The notes below the pieces were generated by a model, which saw only the letters and a program-made list of their open reading frames with translations, was not told the DNA's origin and searched no databases. A program made the translations under genes and the position numbers. From Paraglaciecola arctica (GTDB lineage Bacteria > Pseudomonadota > Gammaproteobacteria > Enterobacterales > Alteromonadaceae), in contig NZ_JAHKQO010000019.1 of NCBI RefSeq assembly GCF_018861065.1, positions 110,401-174,400 of the forward strand: 64,000 bases of DNA, read 5' to 3'. Positions 27,512 to 36,054 of this stretch are shown here, piece after piece (positions within the stretch are counted from its first letter, which is position 1; each line of letters opens with the position of its first letter).

Positions 27512-30436
27512 ATGTTTAAATTTAAAAAGAGTGCAGCAGCTCTAGCTGTAACTGCATGCTTGGGAGTGTCACTTCCAGCGCTAGCAAATAATACCAACGG
27601 TGCCATTACTGGTAATTCAGTTACTACTTCTGGAAACGTTTTAACTGGCGTAACAGTTTCAATCGAAAACTTAGATACAGGCCTTTCGCGTACTGTAGTT
27701 TCCAATGATGACGGTGCTTTCCGTTTTCCATTGCTTCCACCAGGGCCGTATAAAATTGTTGCTGAGAAAGATGGTTTTACTACAACCGTTGAAGAAAGTG
27801 TTCGAGTAGGTATTAGTGGTAAAGTTAACCTTAACTTAGCACTAAACGATGCAAGCATGGAACGAATCGAAGTTTCTGGCTCTGCGATTTCATTAGTTGA
27901 TATTACGAGTAACAGTACTGGTATCGTAGTTGACTCAGTTACGCTTGAGAAGGTTCCAGTTCCTCGTGATTTGACAAGTGTTGCGTTATTAGCGCCAGGT
28001 ACAACTAAAGGTGATTCTAACTTTGGTAACGTACCTTCGATTGGCGGTGCCTCTGCTGCTGAAAATGCGTATTACGTAAACGGTCTTAACCTAACTAACT
28101 TCAGAACAGGTGTGGGTTCAAGTAATCCTCCATTTGAAATGTTCGATACTTTTGAAGTGAAAACTGGTGGTTACTCGGCAGAATATGGTCGTGTAACTGG
28201 TGGTGTTATTAACGCTAAAACTAAAAGCGGTACTAATGACTTCAAATGGGGTGTCAACGTATTTATTGAGCCTGATGGTCTTCGTGAAGATAAGCCTAAT
28301 GCCGTTAATGCCCTTGGTCAAACTAACATTGATAACTCAGGCGACGAAAATACCGCTTGGGATGTCAACTTATGGGCCAGTGGCGCAATAGTTGAAGATA
28401 CTTTATTCTTCTACGTACTTTATAACCCGCGTTCAGATGTGTTTGATTACCTAGGGCGAGAAAATCAAGTTGGTGACGATCTAGTTCGTAGTGTTTTTAA
28501 AGATGAAGATGAAGATGCCTTCTGGGGCGCTAAAATTGACTGGTATATTAACGAAAACAATATACTCGAAGTAACTGGCTTTTCTGACAAAAGTGATGAG
28601 CTAAATTACACTTATACCAGCACTAATGGCGTATTAGATGAAGGTGTTTATGGTACAACCCAAACAGGTGGTGACAACTATAGCATCAAGTACACTAGTA
28701 TACTGACTGACGATTTCTCAATCTCTGCAATGTATGGTATCAACGAAGCCAACAGAACCACTTCAAGTCCATTGGATGCTAACCCAGCAATTTATCGTCG
28801 ATTCGATAGTACTGGTGCGTTTGTTAGAGGTGGTAACTTTGGTAACTTCAATATTGATGTAGGTTCTGATGAACGTGAAGTCTTCCGTATTGATGCTGAC
28901 TGGTATATCGGTGACCACGAAATACGTTTCGGTGTAGATTCAGAAACCTTAACTGCAACCGCAAATACTACTAACTCTGGTGGTAATTATTATCTTATTT
29001 ATGTAGATGACGTAACCGATCCAGCCAATCCTACTCCTTATGAAGTGCGCAGACGTACTTATATAGCTGGTGGTGACTTTGAATCTAAAAACTTTGCTTA
29101 TTACATTCAAGATCAATGGCAAGCAACTGACAAACTAGTTATTAATGCTGGTTTACGTAATGATTCTTTCGAAAACTTTAACGGTGCCGGTGAATCGTTT
29201 ATTGAGCTAAGTAATCAGTGGGCACTTCGTTTAGGTGCAGTTTACGACGTAAATGGAGACGGCGATTCTAAAGCTTATTTCAGTTATGGTCGTTATTACT
29301 TACCAATTGCGGCAAACACCAACATTCGTTTGTCTGGTGCAGAAACTTATATTCACGACTTTAGAGCATTTGAAGGTTTCGCCGATGCGTCAATAGACCT
29401 TCCTAACTTTAATGACAGTGGTACAGCTACTTCTCCGCAACAAGTGTTTTCTGACGGTGATGTACCCACTACAGCTGCGATCGTAGACCAATCTATAGAT
29501 CCAATGTATTCTGATGAGTATATTGCTGGTTATCAGTTCCAGTTGTCTGACGATTGGAGCATGGCGGTTCAAGGTACTTACCGTGAATTGGCAACTACTA
29601 TTGAAGATGTTGCGATTGACTATGGCTTTAATCAATATTTAGAACGTGAGTTCGGTAGATCTTGTGAAGAGTGTTCTGGTTTCCATTATTATATTCTAAC
29701 TAACCCTGGTACTGATTTAACTTTCCAAGCTGATGATGGTGAAACTTACACTATCCCTGCTGATGACTTAAATTACCCAGAATCTATTCGTAAGTATGCG
29801 TCTGTCGATGTTACTTTTGAAAGAGCGTGGGACGGTGTTTGGATGTTAAACGCTGCTTATACCTGGTCTCATAGCTGGGGTAATAACGAAGGTTATATTC
29901 GTTCAGATAATGGACAAGACGATGCGGGTCTAACGACTTTGTTTGACCAACCTGGTTTGTTAGACGGTGCTAATGGTAACCTTCCTAATGATAGACGCCA
30001 TGCGATAAAATTATTTGGTTCGTATCAAGTAACTGAAGAGTTGAACTTAGGTATCAATGCTAAATGGCAGTCTGGTCGTCCGAAGAATGCATTTGGTTAT
30101 CACCCAACAGATGTATTTGCTCAGGCTTACGGTTCTGAATCATTCTTTGCTGACGGTGAGTTAGTACCACGTGGTTCTTTAGGTACTACTAGTTCTGTAT
30201 TAGAAATAGATGTAACAGCTAGTTATAATGTTCCAATCGGCGAAGATTATGATTTAACGCTACGTGCGGATATCTTTAATATACTTAATAGTGACACTGC
30301 AACAGAAGTTGCCGAAATCTACGACCAAGAAACTTCAGCTGGTGCTGGAACTGGACTCGTTAGCCCTGAGTTTGGATTACCTTCAAACTGGCAAACACCT
30401 CGTTTCGTTCGTTTAAGTGCCTCTCTAAGATTCTAA
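27512..30436 (+). CDS. Oar-type TonB-dependent receptor with N-terminal carboxypeptidase-like regulatory domain
   Basis: 974 residues from the ATG at 27512 (MFKFKKSAAALAVTACLGVSLPALA, a clear signal peptide). Next is a carboxypeptidase-D regulatory-like beta domain (GVTVSIENLDTGLSRTVVSNDDGAFRFPLLPPGPYKIVAEKDGF), a plug with GGASAAENAYYVNGLNLTNF and TGGYSAEYGRVTGGVINAKTKSGTNDF, and a long barrel ending RLSASLRF with the terminal aromatic. It matches the Oar family of outer-membrane receptors in marine gammaproteobacteria; the ligand is unknown, possibly peptides. It is flanked by two TPR-sulfotransferase genes. Codon use with many GGT/GTT and no rare runs suggests high expression. Confidence 0.93.
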   Translation: MFKFKKSAAALAVTACLGVSLPALANNTNGAITGNSVTTSGNVLTGVTVSIENLDTGLSRTVVSNDDGAFRFPLLPPGPYKIVAEKDGFTTTVEESVRVGISGKVNLNLALNDASMERIEVSGSAISLVDITSNSTGIVVDSVTLEKVPVPRDLTSVALLAPGTTKGDSNFGNVPSIGGASAAENAYYVNGLNLTNFRTGVGSSNPPFEMFDTFEVKTGGYSAEYGRVTGGVINAKTKSGTNDFKWGVNVFIEPDGLREDKPNAVNALGQTNIDNSGDENTAWDVNLWASGAIVEDTLFFYVLYNPRSDVFDYLGRENQVGDDLVRSVFKDEDEDAFWGAKIDWYINENNILEVTGFSDKSDELNYTYTSTNGVLDEGVYGTTQTGGDNYSIKYTSILTDDFSISAMYGINEANRTTSSPLDANPAIYRRFDSTGAFVRGGNFGNFNIDVGSDEREVFRIDADWYIGDHEIRFGVDSETLTATANTTNSGGNYYLIYVDDVTDPANPTPYEVRRRTYIAGGDFESKNFAYYIQDQWQATDKLVINAGLRNDSFENFNGAGESFIELSNQWALRLGAVYDVNGDGDSKAYFSYGRYYLPIAANTNIRLSGAETYIHDFRAFEGFADASIDLPNFNDSGTATSPQQVFSDGDVPTTAAIVDQSIDPMYSDEYIAGYQFQLSDDWSMAVQGTYRELATTIEDVAIDYGFNQYLEREFGRSCEECSGFHYYILTNPGTDLTFQADDGETYTIPADDLNYPESIRKYASVDVTFERAWDGVWMLNAAYTWSHSWGNNEGYIRSDNGQDDAGLTTLFDQPGLLDGANGNLPNDRRHAIKLFGSYQVTEELNLGINAKWQSGRPKNAFGYHPTDVFAQAYGSESFFADGELVPRGSLGTTSSVLEIDVTASYNVPIGEDYDLTLRADIFNILNSDTATEVAEIYDQETSAGAGTGLVSPEFGLPSNWQTPRFVRLSASLRF

Positions 30437-30460
30437 ACTCAGTTTTGAAACCTTAGTTAC

Positions 30461-30488
30461 AAAGCCCTGCAATAGCAGGGCTTTTTTA
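30461..30488 (+). terminator. intrinsic terminator after the Oar-type receptor
   Basis: AAGCCCTGC, loop AATA, GCAGGGCTT followed by T-rich sequence, 25 bp after the stop codon. Confidence 0.9.
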
Positions 30489-30534
30489 TTATAGTAGTGA
30501 AATATTTATAGTTATGGTGAGGTAACCTCAGCGA

Positions 30535-31995
30535 ATGAATGATGTAAAAAATATATTGAATAACTTGGTTAGCGCTGTAAAAGTTGGCGACTCTCATAAA
30601 GCTTATGATTGTTTAGCGTTGTTACTATCAGAAAAACCTAATTTGAATGCGAGTTGGTTGGGGGTAGCCAGAATGGCGCTATTATCTGGCCAAGTGACTT
30701 CAGCTCGAAAAGCTCTAGCGCTATTTGAAGCGAACGCTCAAAAACCTTTTGCTGATAGATTACAGCAACTAGCAATGTTGATTGAAAGTGGGCAAGTTCA
30801 ATTAGCGTTTGAAAAAGCGTTAGAGTTAGCCACGGAAAACCCTAATAGACCAGAAATTTACCACTTTTTGAGTACAGTTGCGATGCAGCTAGGTAAAAAA
30901 GAGATGGCTATTGAGTATGCAGAACTTGTGTTAAAACAATGGAATACATCTGGACAAACGTGGTTAATCTTAGCGTCACTTGAAAAGGCTTCACAGGGCT
31001 CAAGTATACTTAGACGTTTGTTAGAGGTTAAGAACTCGATAGATGAGACCGCTAACCAAGCTTCAAAATCGTGTTTTTACGCCGCTTTATGTAAAGTGTA
31101 TTTTGATCTCACGGATTTTGAAAAAGCTTTTGAATATGCGTCAAAAGCCAATGATTACCTATTAAAAATACAGACATATCCAATAACTGACGACTCCCAA
31201 AATGTTCGTTATATAGCGTCACAACACAGTAGTTTTGTCGATACCTCGCCTACCAAAAGGAAAGTTGACGCAGACAACCCCATATTTGTTGTAGGGCTAC
31301 CTCGAAGTGGCACAAGTTTGCTAGAGCAGATGTTGTGCAGCCACTCAAATATAATTGATGGGGGCGAATTCAATGGTATGGAACGGGCCTCGAGATGTTT
31401 AACTAAGGGATTGGCTATCGGCAGTCGAGCTGAACAACTAGACGTCAATGTTGTTGAAAAACATACTCAAGAGATTCGCCGAGCATATTTGCAATATGCC
31501 CATGAAAAATTTGGTTCAGAAGGTGTTGTGGTAGATAAAAGTATGACAAATAACCGATATATATGGTTAATCAAAAAGGTATTTCCCGATTCACCGATAA
31601 TATTTATAAAAAGAAACACCCTAGATACGGCTTGGTCTTGTTATAGAACACACTTCAGCAGTGGTTTTTCGTGGTCAACCAGTTTGGAAAATATGGGAGA
31701 ATATTTTTCTCTCGAAGAAGATTTGAATCGTCTTTGGTTGCAAAAATTTAAATCGTCAATTCTTCAAATTAGTTATCAAAATCTAGTCGAACAACCCCAA
31801 GCCCTGCTACAGGAAGTTTGCGAGTTTTGTGGATTAGAATTCGAAAATTCTATGTTACATTTTTACGAGAGTAAACGAGCTGTGTTTACCGCCAGTGTTG
31901 CACAAGTTCGCGAAGAGGTCCACCAAGAGGCTATCGGATTCGGTAAGAAAATTGAACGCGAACTTAAGCCATTTATTGAACATTATCGGTATTAG
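30535..31995 (+). CDS. TPR-containing sulfotransferase (second copy)
   Basis: 486 residues with the same plan as the protein at 25198: N-terminal TPR-like helices (to about 230), then a sulfotransferase domain with IFVVGLPRSGTSLLEQMLCSH (PAPS loop, near 253-261) and IIFIKRNTLDTAWSCYRTHF. The closing segment (RAVFTASVAQVREEVHQEAIG) closely matches the first copy, so both are paralogues. The start ATG is preceded by a GAGGTAACCTC palindrome that includes the ribosome site. It lies just after the receptor's terminator. The acceptor is unknown. Confidence 0.88.
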   Translation: MNDVKNILNNLVSAVKVGDSHKAYDCLALLLSEKPNLNASWLGVARMALLSGQVTSARKALALFEANAQKPFADRLQQLAMLIESGQVQLAFEKALELATENPNRPEIYHFLSTVAMQLGKKEMAIEYAELVLKQWNTSGQTWLILASLEKASQGSSILRRLLEVKNSIDETANQASKSCFYAALCKVYFDLTDFEKAFEYASKANDYLLKIQTYPITDDSQNVRYIASQHSSFVDTSPTKRKVDADNPIFVVGLPRSGTSLLEQMLCSHSNIIDGGEFNGMERASRCLTKGLAIGSRAEQLDVNVVEKHTQEIRRAYLQYAHEKFGSEGVVVDKSMTNNRYIWLIKKVFPDSPIIFIKRNTLDTAWSCYRTHFSSGFSWSTSLENMGEYFSLEEDLNRLWLQKFKSSILQISYQNLVEQPQALLQEVCEFCGLEFENSMLHFYESKRAVFTASVAQVREEVHQEAIGFGKKIERELKPFIEHYRY

Positions 31996-32072
31996 GTTAC
32001 TGAGTTTGATTAATCGATTTGGTGACCTTTATACTAGGGCTCTGAAGATAGAGCGTTAGACAAGTATAATTT

Positions 32073-32119
32073 AGCTAGCTAATTCTCATATTTTTATATG
32101 AGCAAAAAATAAGCTAGCT
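32073..32119 (+). repeat. nested inverted repeat upstream of the TonB-motor operon
   Basis: An outer pair of AGCTAGCT (32073-32080 and 32112-32119) encloses an inner hairpin CTCATAT-TTTT-ATATGAG (32085-32102). It lies in the 368-bp gap before the DUF3450 gene. It lacks a following T-tract. The rest of the gap holds TTGACA at 32211 as a possible -35 but no strong -10. Confidence 0.55.
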
Positions 32120-32363
32120 GATACCTGTGGCTGGGAATGGCGACATTAGTCTCTGTAATATTGCAACTATTTATTTTAAATAAATGTGTACTATAACCCT
32201 AAGTACCTCCTTGACAATTTGCTAACTTCCGTGTGAATATTCTCTAGTCTTAGTCTTTAATGTATTGAATTCTAAGCCCCTTAAACAACAGAGCTTAATA
32301 GCCCCTTGTCAACAAATTTTATAGCTTGACGAGGATTTAAAACAAAAGAATTGGTTGGGAATT

Positions 32364-33143
32364 ATGTCCAAAATGAGCAAGAGAAACCTTATTGCTTCTG
32401 CCGTCGTTAGTGCTGTTGCACTCGGTAGCAGCGCCGTTGTCTCTGCAGACCCGTTAAACGAGCTTCATAAAGAAGAAGCTAAAATTCACGCGGCTGCAGC
32501 GAAATCCCAAGAGAAGATAAACAACTTGTACGAACAGTCACAGGAATTGTTTATTGAGTATCGTGGTGTCGTTGACGAAACAGAAAATTTGAAAGTGTAT
32601 AACGATTACGTTGCAACACTTGTTGCTGATCAGCAAAGAAGTATCGATTCACTACAAACTCAGATTGATGGTATTGATGGCGTTAAACGTGGCGTAGTTC
32701 CGCTTATGTTTAGAATGATTGATAGTCTTGAGAAGTTTATTGAGCTAGATGTGCCTATTAACCTAGAAGAGCGAAAAGAGCGTGTAGAACGTTTACGCGA
32801 TGTTATGGCAAATTCTAACGTAACTACGTCAGAACAGTTCCGTCAGGTAATTGAAGCTTACCAAATTGAAAATCAAATGGGTGCAGCAAGTTCAATTCGT
32901 GCCTACCAAGGTACATTGGATTATCAAGGAACTGAAATCACAGTTGATTTTTTCAACCTTGGTAGAACTGCTCACCTAGCATTGTCTCTTGATGGCAAAA
33001 GTGCATGGGTTTGGGATAACGACGCTAGAGCTTGGGAAGTGTTAGGTGCCGAATATTTAAGCGCAGTGGTTACTGCTGTTAAAATGGCAAACAAATTGTT
33101 GCCACCTGATCTTCTTAAATTACCAATCAAAGCTGCGGAGTAA
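32364..33143 (+). CDS. DUF3450 periplasmic coiled-coil protein of a TonB system
   Basis: 259 residues from the ATG at 32364; a second ATG at 32373 is also possible. The signal peptide (KRNLIASAVVSAVALGSSAVVSA) is followed by a long coiled coil (about 30-105) and a small C-terminal domain with WVWDNDARAWEVL. DUF3450 genes regularly lead TtpC/ExbB/ExbD/TonB clusters in Vibrio, Shewanella and Alteromonas. It is presumed to help couple the motor to TonB in the periplasm; the mechanism is unknown. First of six tightly packed genes. Confidence 0.88.
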   Translation: MSKMSKRNLIASAVVSAVALGSSAVVSADPLNELHKEEAKIHAAAAKSQEKINNLYEQSQELFIEYRGVVDETENLKVYNDYVATLVADQQRSIDSLQTQIDGIDGVKRGVVPLMFRMIDSLEKFIELDVPINLEERKERVERLRDVMANSNVTTSEQFRQVIEAYQIENQMGAASSIRAYQGTLDYQGTEITVDFFNLGRTAHLALSLDGKSAWVWDNDARAWEVLGAEYLSAVVTAVKMANKLLPPDLLKLPIKAAE

Positions 33144-33148
33144 TATTG

Positions 33149-34501
33149 ATGAAAACTGTATTTAAATCCATATTAGCTGCCGCGACGATCGCTTTAGTGG
33201 CTTCTTCTGCACAAGCAGCGACATCTCTTGAAGGACTTCTTCAAGAAGTTAAGAAAAACCGTGTATCTGAAGCACGTATAAACAAACAACGTGAAGCAGA
33301 GTTTCAGTCTGCTCGTGCCGACAAGCAAGCTTTATTAAGAAAGGCACAAGCTGATCTAAAAGCAGAAAGAGCGCGTGAAGCACGTTTGAAAAAGGCATTT
33401 GCTGATAACGAAGTTAAACTAGCTGAAAAAGAAGTCGAATTGACAACTGCAACAGGTACTTTAGGTGAGATGTTTGGTGTGGTTCGTCAGGCATCAGCAG
33501 AAGCATACGGTCAGATTTCAACTTCTATTGTGAGTGCTGAATTCCCAGGACGTGGTGCGTTTTTAAAACGTATGTCTGAAGAAGCTAAAGGCCTTCCTAA
33601 TATCAAAGAACTAGAAGACCTATGGTTTGCGTTACAAACTGAAATGACTGAACAGGGTAGTGTTTCTCGCTTTACAACTGAAGTTGTTAGCTTGGACGGC
33701 GGTTCTACACAACAAGAAGTCATTCGAGTTGGTACATTCAACCTAATTGGTGAAGAAGGTTATTTGGTTTACGACTACGAAAATGAAATGGTACAACCAT
33801 TAGGTCGTCAACCAGATGGATATCTAGTTGATTCTGCACTTGATCTTAGAAATGCGACCTCAGGTTTGGTTCCATTCTATGCTGATCCTTCAAGTGGCGC
33901 GATATTGGGGCTATTGAAAGAAAAAGCAACAATGGAAGAGCGTTACCATGCTGGTGGTCCAGTAGGTTACACAATCACTGTTATGTTATTTATCGGTTTG
34001 ATTATCGGATTGTATAAAGTTGTTACTCTTACCCTAGTAGGTGGCAAGATGAAAGCACAACTTAAAAATATATCGAATCCTTCAAGTGGCAACCCTCTTG
34101 GTCGTATACTTCAAGTATATGGTGAGAATAAAACAGCCGATGCCGAAAGCTTAGAGTTGAAATTAGACGAAGCTATACTTAAAGAGCTACCTAGAATCGA
34201 AAGTGGTGTAAACATCATCAAGATCTTTGCTGCAATTGCACCACTGTTAGGTTTGTTAGGTACCGTTATAGGTATGATTGAGACTTTCCAACAAATTACT
34301 TTGTTCGGAACAGGTGACCCTAAACTAATGGCTGGCAGTATCTCAATGGCATTGGTAACTACTGCGTTAGGTATTATCGCTGCATTACCATTGTTGCTTA
34401 CTCATAGTATTGTTGCTGGACGTAGTAAATCTATCGTACATATTCTTGATGAGCAGACTGCGGGTATCATAGCTACTCACGCTGAGTCGGAGAAAGCCTA
34501 A
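33149..34501 (+). CDS. ttpC: TtpC-like MotA/TolQ/ExbB proton channel protein with periplasmic coiled coil
   Basis: 450 residues from the ATG at 33149. A signal peptide (MMKTVFKSILAAATIALVASSAQA, read from 33146) is followed by a charged coiled coil (about 30-110), then a C-terminal MotA/TolQ/ExbB domain with GVNIIKIFAAIAPLLGLLGTVIGMIETFQ and SMALVTTALGIIAALPLLL. This is the layout of TtpC, a fourth component required by some TonB2 systems in Vibrio. It starts 5 bp after the DUF3450 gene and ends 1 bp before exbB. Confidence 0.9.
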   Translation: MKTVFKSILAAATIALVASSAQAATSLEGLLQEVKKNRVSEARINKQREAEFQSARADKQALLRKAQADLKAERAREARLKKAFADNEVKLAEKEVELTTATGTLGEMFGVVRQASAEAYGQISTSIVSAEFPGRGAFLKRMSEEAKGLPNIKELEDLWFALQTEMTEQGSVSRFTTEVVSLDGGSTQQEVIRVGTFNLIGEEGYLVYDYENEMVQPLGRQPDGYLVDSALDLRNATSGLVPFYADPSSGAILGLLKEKATMEERYHAGGPVGYTITVMLFIGLIIGLYKVVTLTLVGGKMKAQLKNISNPSSGNPLGRILQVYGENKTADAESLELKLDEAILKELPRIESGVNIIKIFAAIAPLLGLLGTVIGMIETFQQITLFGTGDPKLMAGSISMALVTTALGIIAALPLLLTHSIVAGRSKSIVHILDEQTAGIIATHAESEKA

Positions 34502-34502
34502 G

Positions 34503-35027
34503 ATGTTATTTCTGATAGAACAATGGGAGTCTGTCAGGGATTTTATAGCTGCTGGCGGTGACGTATTGTACGTTGTCGCAGCCGCGCTCTTTCTAATGTG
34601 GGCATTTATGATAGAGCGCTTCTGGTATTTGGCTTCGGTCTTCCCAAAAATGAGAGATGAAATTATCTCTAACTGGGATGCTCGAGAAGACACTACCTCA
34701 TGGTATGCGCATAGAATTCGTGACACATGGATTTCACAAGCTTCAGATGGCCTAGATGCGAGAATGTTGCTAATTAAAACACTCGTGGCTATGTGCCCTT
34801 TGATTGGTTTGTTGGGAACAGTTACCGGCATGATCGGTGTGTTTGAAACCATGGCAACTCAGGGTACAAGTAACCCTCGTCTAATGGCTGCAGGGATATC
34901 TATGGCTACTATTCCGACTATGGCTGGAATGGTTGCTGCTTTATCTGGTGTTTTCTTTAGCTCTCGTTTAGAAGCTAAAGTTAAAATAGCTAGAGAAAAG
35001 CTAGTAGATGCCTTACCCCATCATTAA
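34503..35027 (+). CDS. exbB: ExbB proton-channel subunit
   Basis: 174 residues, three transmembrane helices: YVVAAALFLMWAFMIERFWYL, LLIKTLVAMCPLIGLLGTVTGMIGVFE and the last with GISMATIPTMAGMVAALSGVFF. With ExbD it uses the proton gradient to drive TonB. It is shorter than E. coli ExbB (244) and lacks the first periplasmic part, as in other TonB2-type ExbB2 proteins. Confidence 0.93.
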   Translation: MLFLIEQWESVRDFIAAGGDVLYVVAAALFLMWAFMIERFWYLASVFPKMRDEIISNWDAREDTTSWYAHRIRDTWISQASDGLDARMLLIKTLVAMCPLIGLLGTVTGMIGVFETMATQGTSNPRLMAAGISMATIPTMAGMVAALSGVFFSSRLEAKVKIAREKLVDALPHH

Positions 35028-35039
35028 AGAGAGGATCTT

Positions 35040-35441
35040 ATGGGTCGTAAAGTTCGAGTAGAAGAAGATGCAGCAATTGATATGACACCTATGCTTGACA
35101 TAGTGTTCATCATGTTGATCTTCTTCATTGTTACTACTGTTTTTGTTAAAGAAGCGGGTATTACTGTTAATAAGCCTAATGGTTCACTTGCTGTTATGCC
35201 TAAAAATGCAAACATTTTTATCGCTGTGTCTGAAGATGGTAAAGTTTGGATCGATAAACGTCAGGTTGAAACGGATTTAGTTCGTTCAAATTTGGAGCGT
35301 TTAATGGCCGAGCAACCATCTGACGTGATAATTATTCAAGCGGATAAGGAAGCTGAACACGGACTTGTTGTAGAGGTTATGGATCAAATCAAAGCTGCAG
35401 GTATTGATCGTATCTCAATAGCAACGGAAGGTGGTAGTTAA
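35040..35441 (+). CDS. exbD: ExbD proton-channel subunit
   Basis: 133 residues: short cytoplasmic N-terminus, one transmembrane helix starting with the essential acid in IDMTPMLDIVFIMLIFFIVTTVF (Asp near 20), then a periplasmic domain (ISVSEDGKVWIDKRQV-like). AGAGGATC lies before the ATG. It partners ExbB and is one base from the tonB start. Confidence 0.94.
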   Translation: MGRKVRVEEDAAIDMTPMLDIVFIMLIFFIVTTVFVKEAGITVNKPNGSLAVMPKNANIFIAVSEDGKVWIDKRQVETDLVRSNLERLMAEQPSDVIIIQADKEAEHGLVVEVMDQIKAAGIDRISIATEGGS

Positions 35442-35442
35442 T

Positions 35443-36054
35443 ATGGGTCGATTAATAATTTCTATATTTATTGGTGCTGTAATAGCATTTGGCCTGTTTA
35501 TTTTAATGGCAGAGTTGATTTCTAACTCTGGAAGGCCGCCACCCGAAGCTGGTGAGACAGTTGTAATTGATATTGTAATGTCAACGCCAGATGATGCGAC
35601 ACAATTAAGACAAAGGGTACCACCACCACCACCGCCGCCGCCTAAACAGCCTCCGAAAATTGAGCCTGTTGAACCGGATGTAGCTGAAGTGAACACTGAT
35701 GGATTAGGTTTTAATATGCCTAGTGTTGATGTGGGAGGCGCTTCCGTTAATATTGGTAGTGTAGGTGCAATGCGTGACGGAGATGCTACTCCTATTGTAA
35801 GGATTGAACCTAAGTATCCGGTTCAAGCTGCTCGAGATGGAAAAGAAGGTTGGGTTAAACTGTCTTTTACTATCAATGAAGTAGGTGGTGTTGAAGATGT
35901 TAAAGTTATTGATGCGGATCCAAAACGTGTGTTTGACCGTGAAGCAAGACGAGCATTAGGTAAATGGAAATACAAGCCCAAAATTGAAGATGGTAAACCG
36001 ATGAAACAATTCGGTCTAACAGTGCAACTAGACTTTAAGTTGGATAAATCATAA
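35443..36054 (+). CDS. tonB: TonB energy transducer
   Basis: 203 residues from the ATG at 35443; the GTG at 35431 lies inside exbD. One N-terminal membrane anchor (LIISIFIGAVIAFGLFILMAELI), a proline-rich spacer with eight consecutive prolines followed by KQPPKIEPVEP, and the C-terminal TonB domain (PKYPVQAARDGKEGWVKLSF, then YKPKIEDGKPM). Its compact spacer is of the TonB2 type. It should energise the TonB-dependent receptors, plausibly the Oar-type one upstream. Its last base overlaps the next ATG. Confidence 0.95.
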   Translation: MGRLIISIFIGAVIAFGLFILMAELISNSGRPPPEAGETVVIDIVMSTPDDATQLRQRVPPPPPPPPKQPPKIEPVEPDVAEVNTDGLGFNMPSVDVGGASVNIGSVGAMRDGDATPIVRIEPKYPVQAARDGKEGWVKLSFTINEVGGVEDVKVIDADPKRVFDREARRALGKWKYKPKIEDGKPMKQFGLTVQLDFKLDKS

